This document shows positions 63,912 through 64,000 of a stretch of DNA of 64,000 nt, piece after piece. The first letter of the stretch is position 1; each line of letters starts with the position of its first letter. Origin of the DNA: Mycolicibacterium celeriflavum (GTDB lineage: Bacteria; Actinomycetota; Actinomycetes; Mycobacteriales; Mycobacteriaceae); assembly GCF_010731795.1 (NCBI RefSeq), contig NZ_AP022591.1, forward strand, positions 4,526,001-4,590,000. The letters run 5' to 3'. A program made the position numbers and the translations under genes. Under the pieces are notes generated by a model, which had not been told where the DNA came from, searched no databases, and saw only the letters and a list, made by a program, of their open reading frames with translations.

Positions 63912-64000
63912 ATGCCGATTCCGGCAGTGGATCCCACCAGCGATGGCACCGGCCTGATCAAGGGCGTCGTTTGCAAGATCGCAGGTTCACCGAGCGGCCA
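63912..64000 (+). CDS. Start of an unidentified protein, 3' end outside window
   Basis: An open frame from ATG 63912 to the window end (MPIPAVDPTSDGTGLIKGVV…), 29 complete codons. It follows copy 3 of the ychF-end repeat by 69 bp. Codon use looks ordinary for this genome, but there is too little sequence to identify a family and no clear ribosome binding site. Confidence 0.4.
   Translation, partial: MPIPAVDPTSDGTGLIKGVVCKIAGSPSG

Noticed and set aside
1-64000. tRNA or rRNA genes
   Set aside because: No cloverleaf-like segment, TTCGA-type T-loop with a matching acceptor stem, or rRNA-like sequence was seen in any intergenic gap.

Overview
The window is high-GC actinobacterial chromosome. The gene order matches the Mycobacterium tuberculosis Rv1069c–Rv1112 interval almost gene by gene: echA9-echA8, fadA3, lipU, cbs, pra, metB, greA, mca, a Z-prenyl synthase, coaA, glyA, desA2, phoH2, glpX-fum, a 3beta-HSD, xseA-xseB, ispH and ychF. 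Mycothiol chemistry (mca) and a DesA2-type desaturase agree with a mycobacterium. Several blocks absent from M. tuberculosis at this locus, and no PE/PGRS genes, point to an environmental, Mycolicibacterium-like species. These comparisons are from memory of gene families and gene order; no search was run.

Layout. 1–4.4 kb: hydrolase/echA8/echA9 operon and a divergent BI-1-like membrane protein. 4.4–9.0 kb: two copies of one IS110-family element in inverted orientation on either side of an AbiEi/DUF559-type gene; each copy sits at the same position inside a palindromic, REP-like repeat. 9.0–18 kb: fadA3, a GDSL esterase, lipU, cbs, two proline-rich membrane proteins, an acyl-CoA dehydrogenase and metB. 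18.07–19.16 kb: an IS481-family element with a 6-bp target duplication. 19.2–33 kb: GPP34-like gene, a 25-bp tandem repeat, greA, mca cluster, DUF255 protein, KSI-like and hemolysin III-like proteins, Z-prenyl synthase, a pair of tandem paralogues, coaA, DUF885 protein and a long-form glyA. 33–42 kb: desA2, phoH2, LuxR/LAL regulator, fum, glpX and a DUF4245 protein.

42–56 kb is accessory: DLH hydrolase, AI-2E transporter, two SDRs, then a sulfur island. The island has a SulP permease, formylglycine-generating enzyme, HAD phosphatase, two tandem sulfatases (one frameshifted) and a divergent Tat/lipoprotein alkylsulfatase. Together these could release sulfate from sulfate esters, mature the sulfatases and import sulfate. 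Perfect KstR-type boxes lie before the SDR pair and before the 3beta-HSD gene, which suggests steroid-responsive control.

57–64 kb: xseB-xseA, ispH and ychF, then a small islet. The last 24 bp of ychF occur three times as direct repeats. They bracket a short spacer and a unit made of a CsoR-type operator, an unlisted 49-codon membrane ORF and an AhpD-like gene. The two most unusual signals are this repeat-bounded ychF islet and the IS110 pair with a candidate bridge RNA aimed at palindromic repeats.
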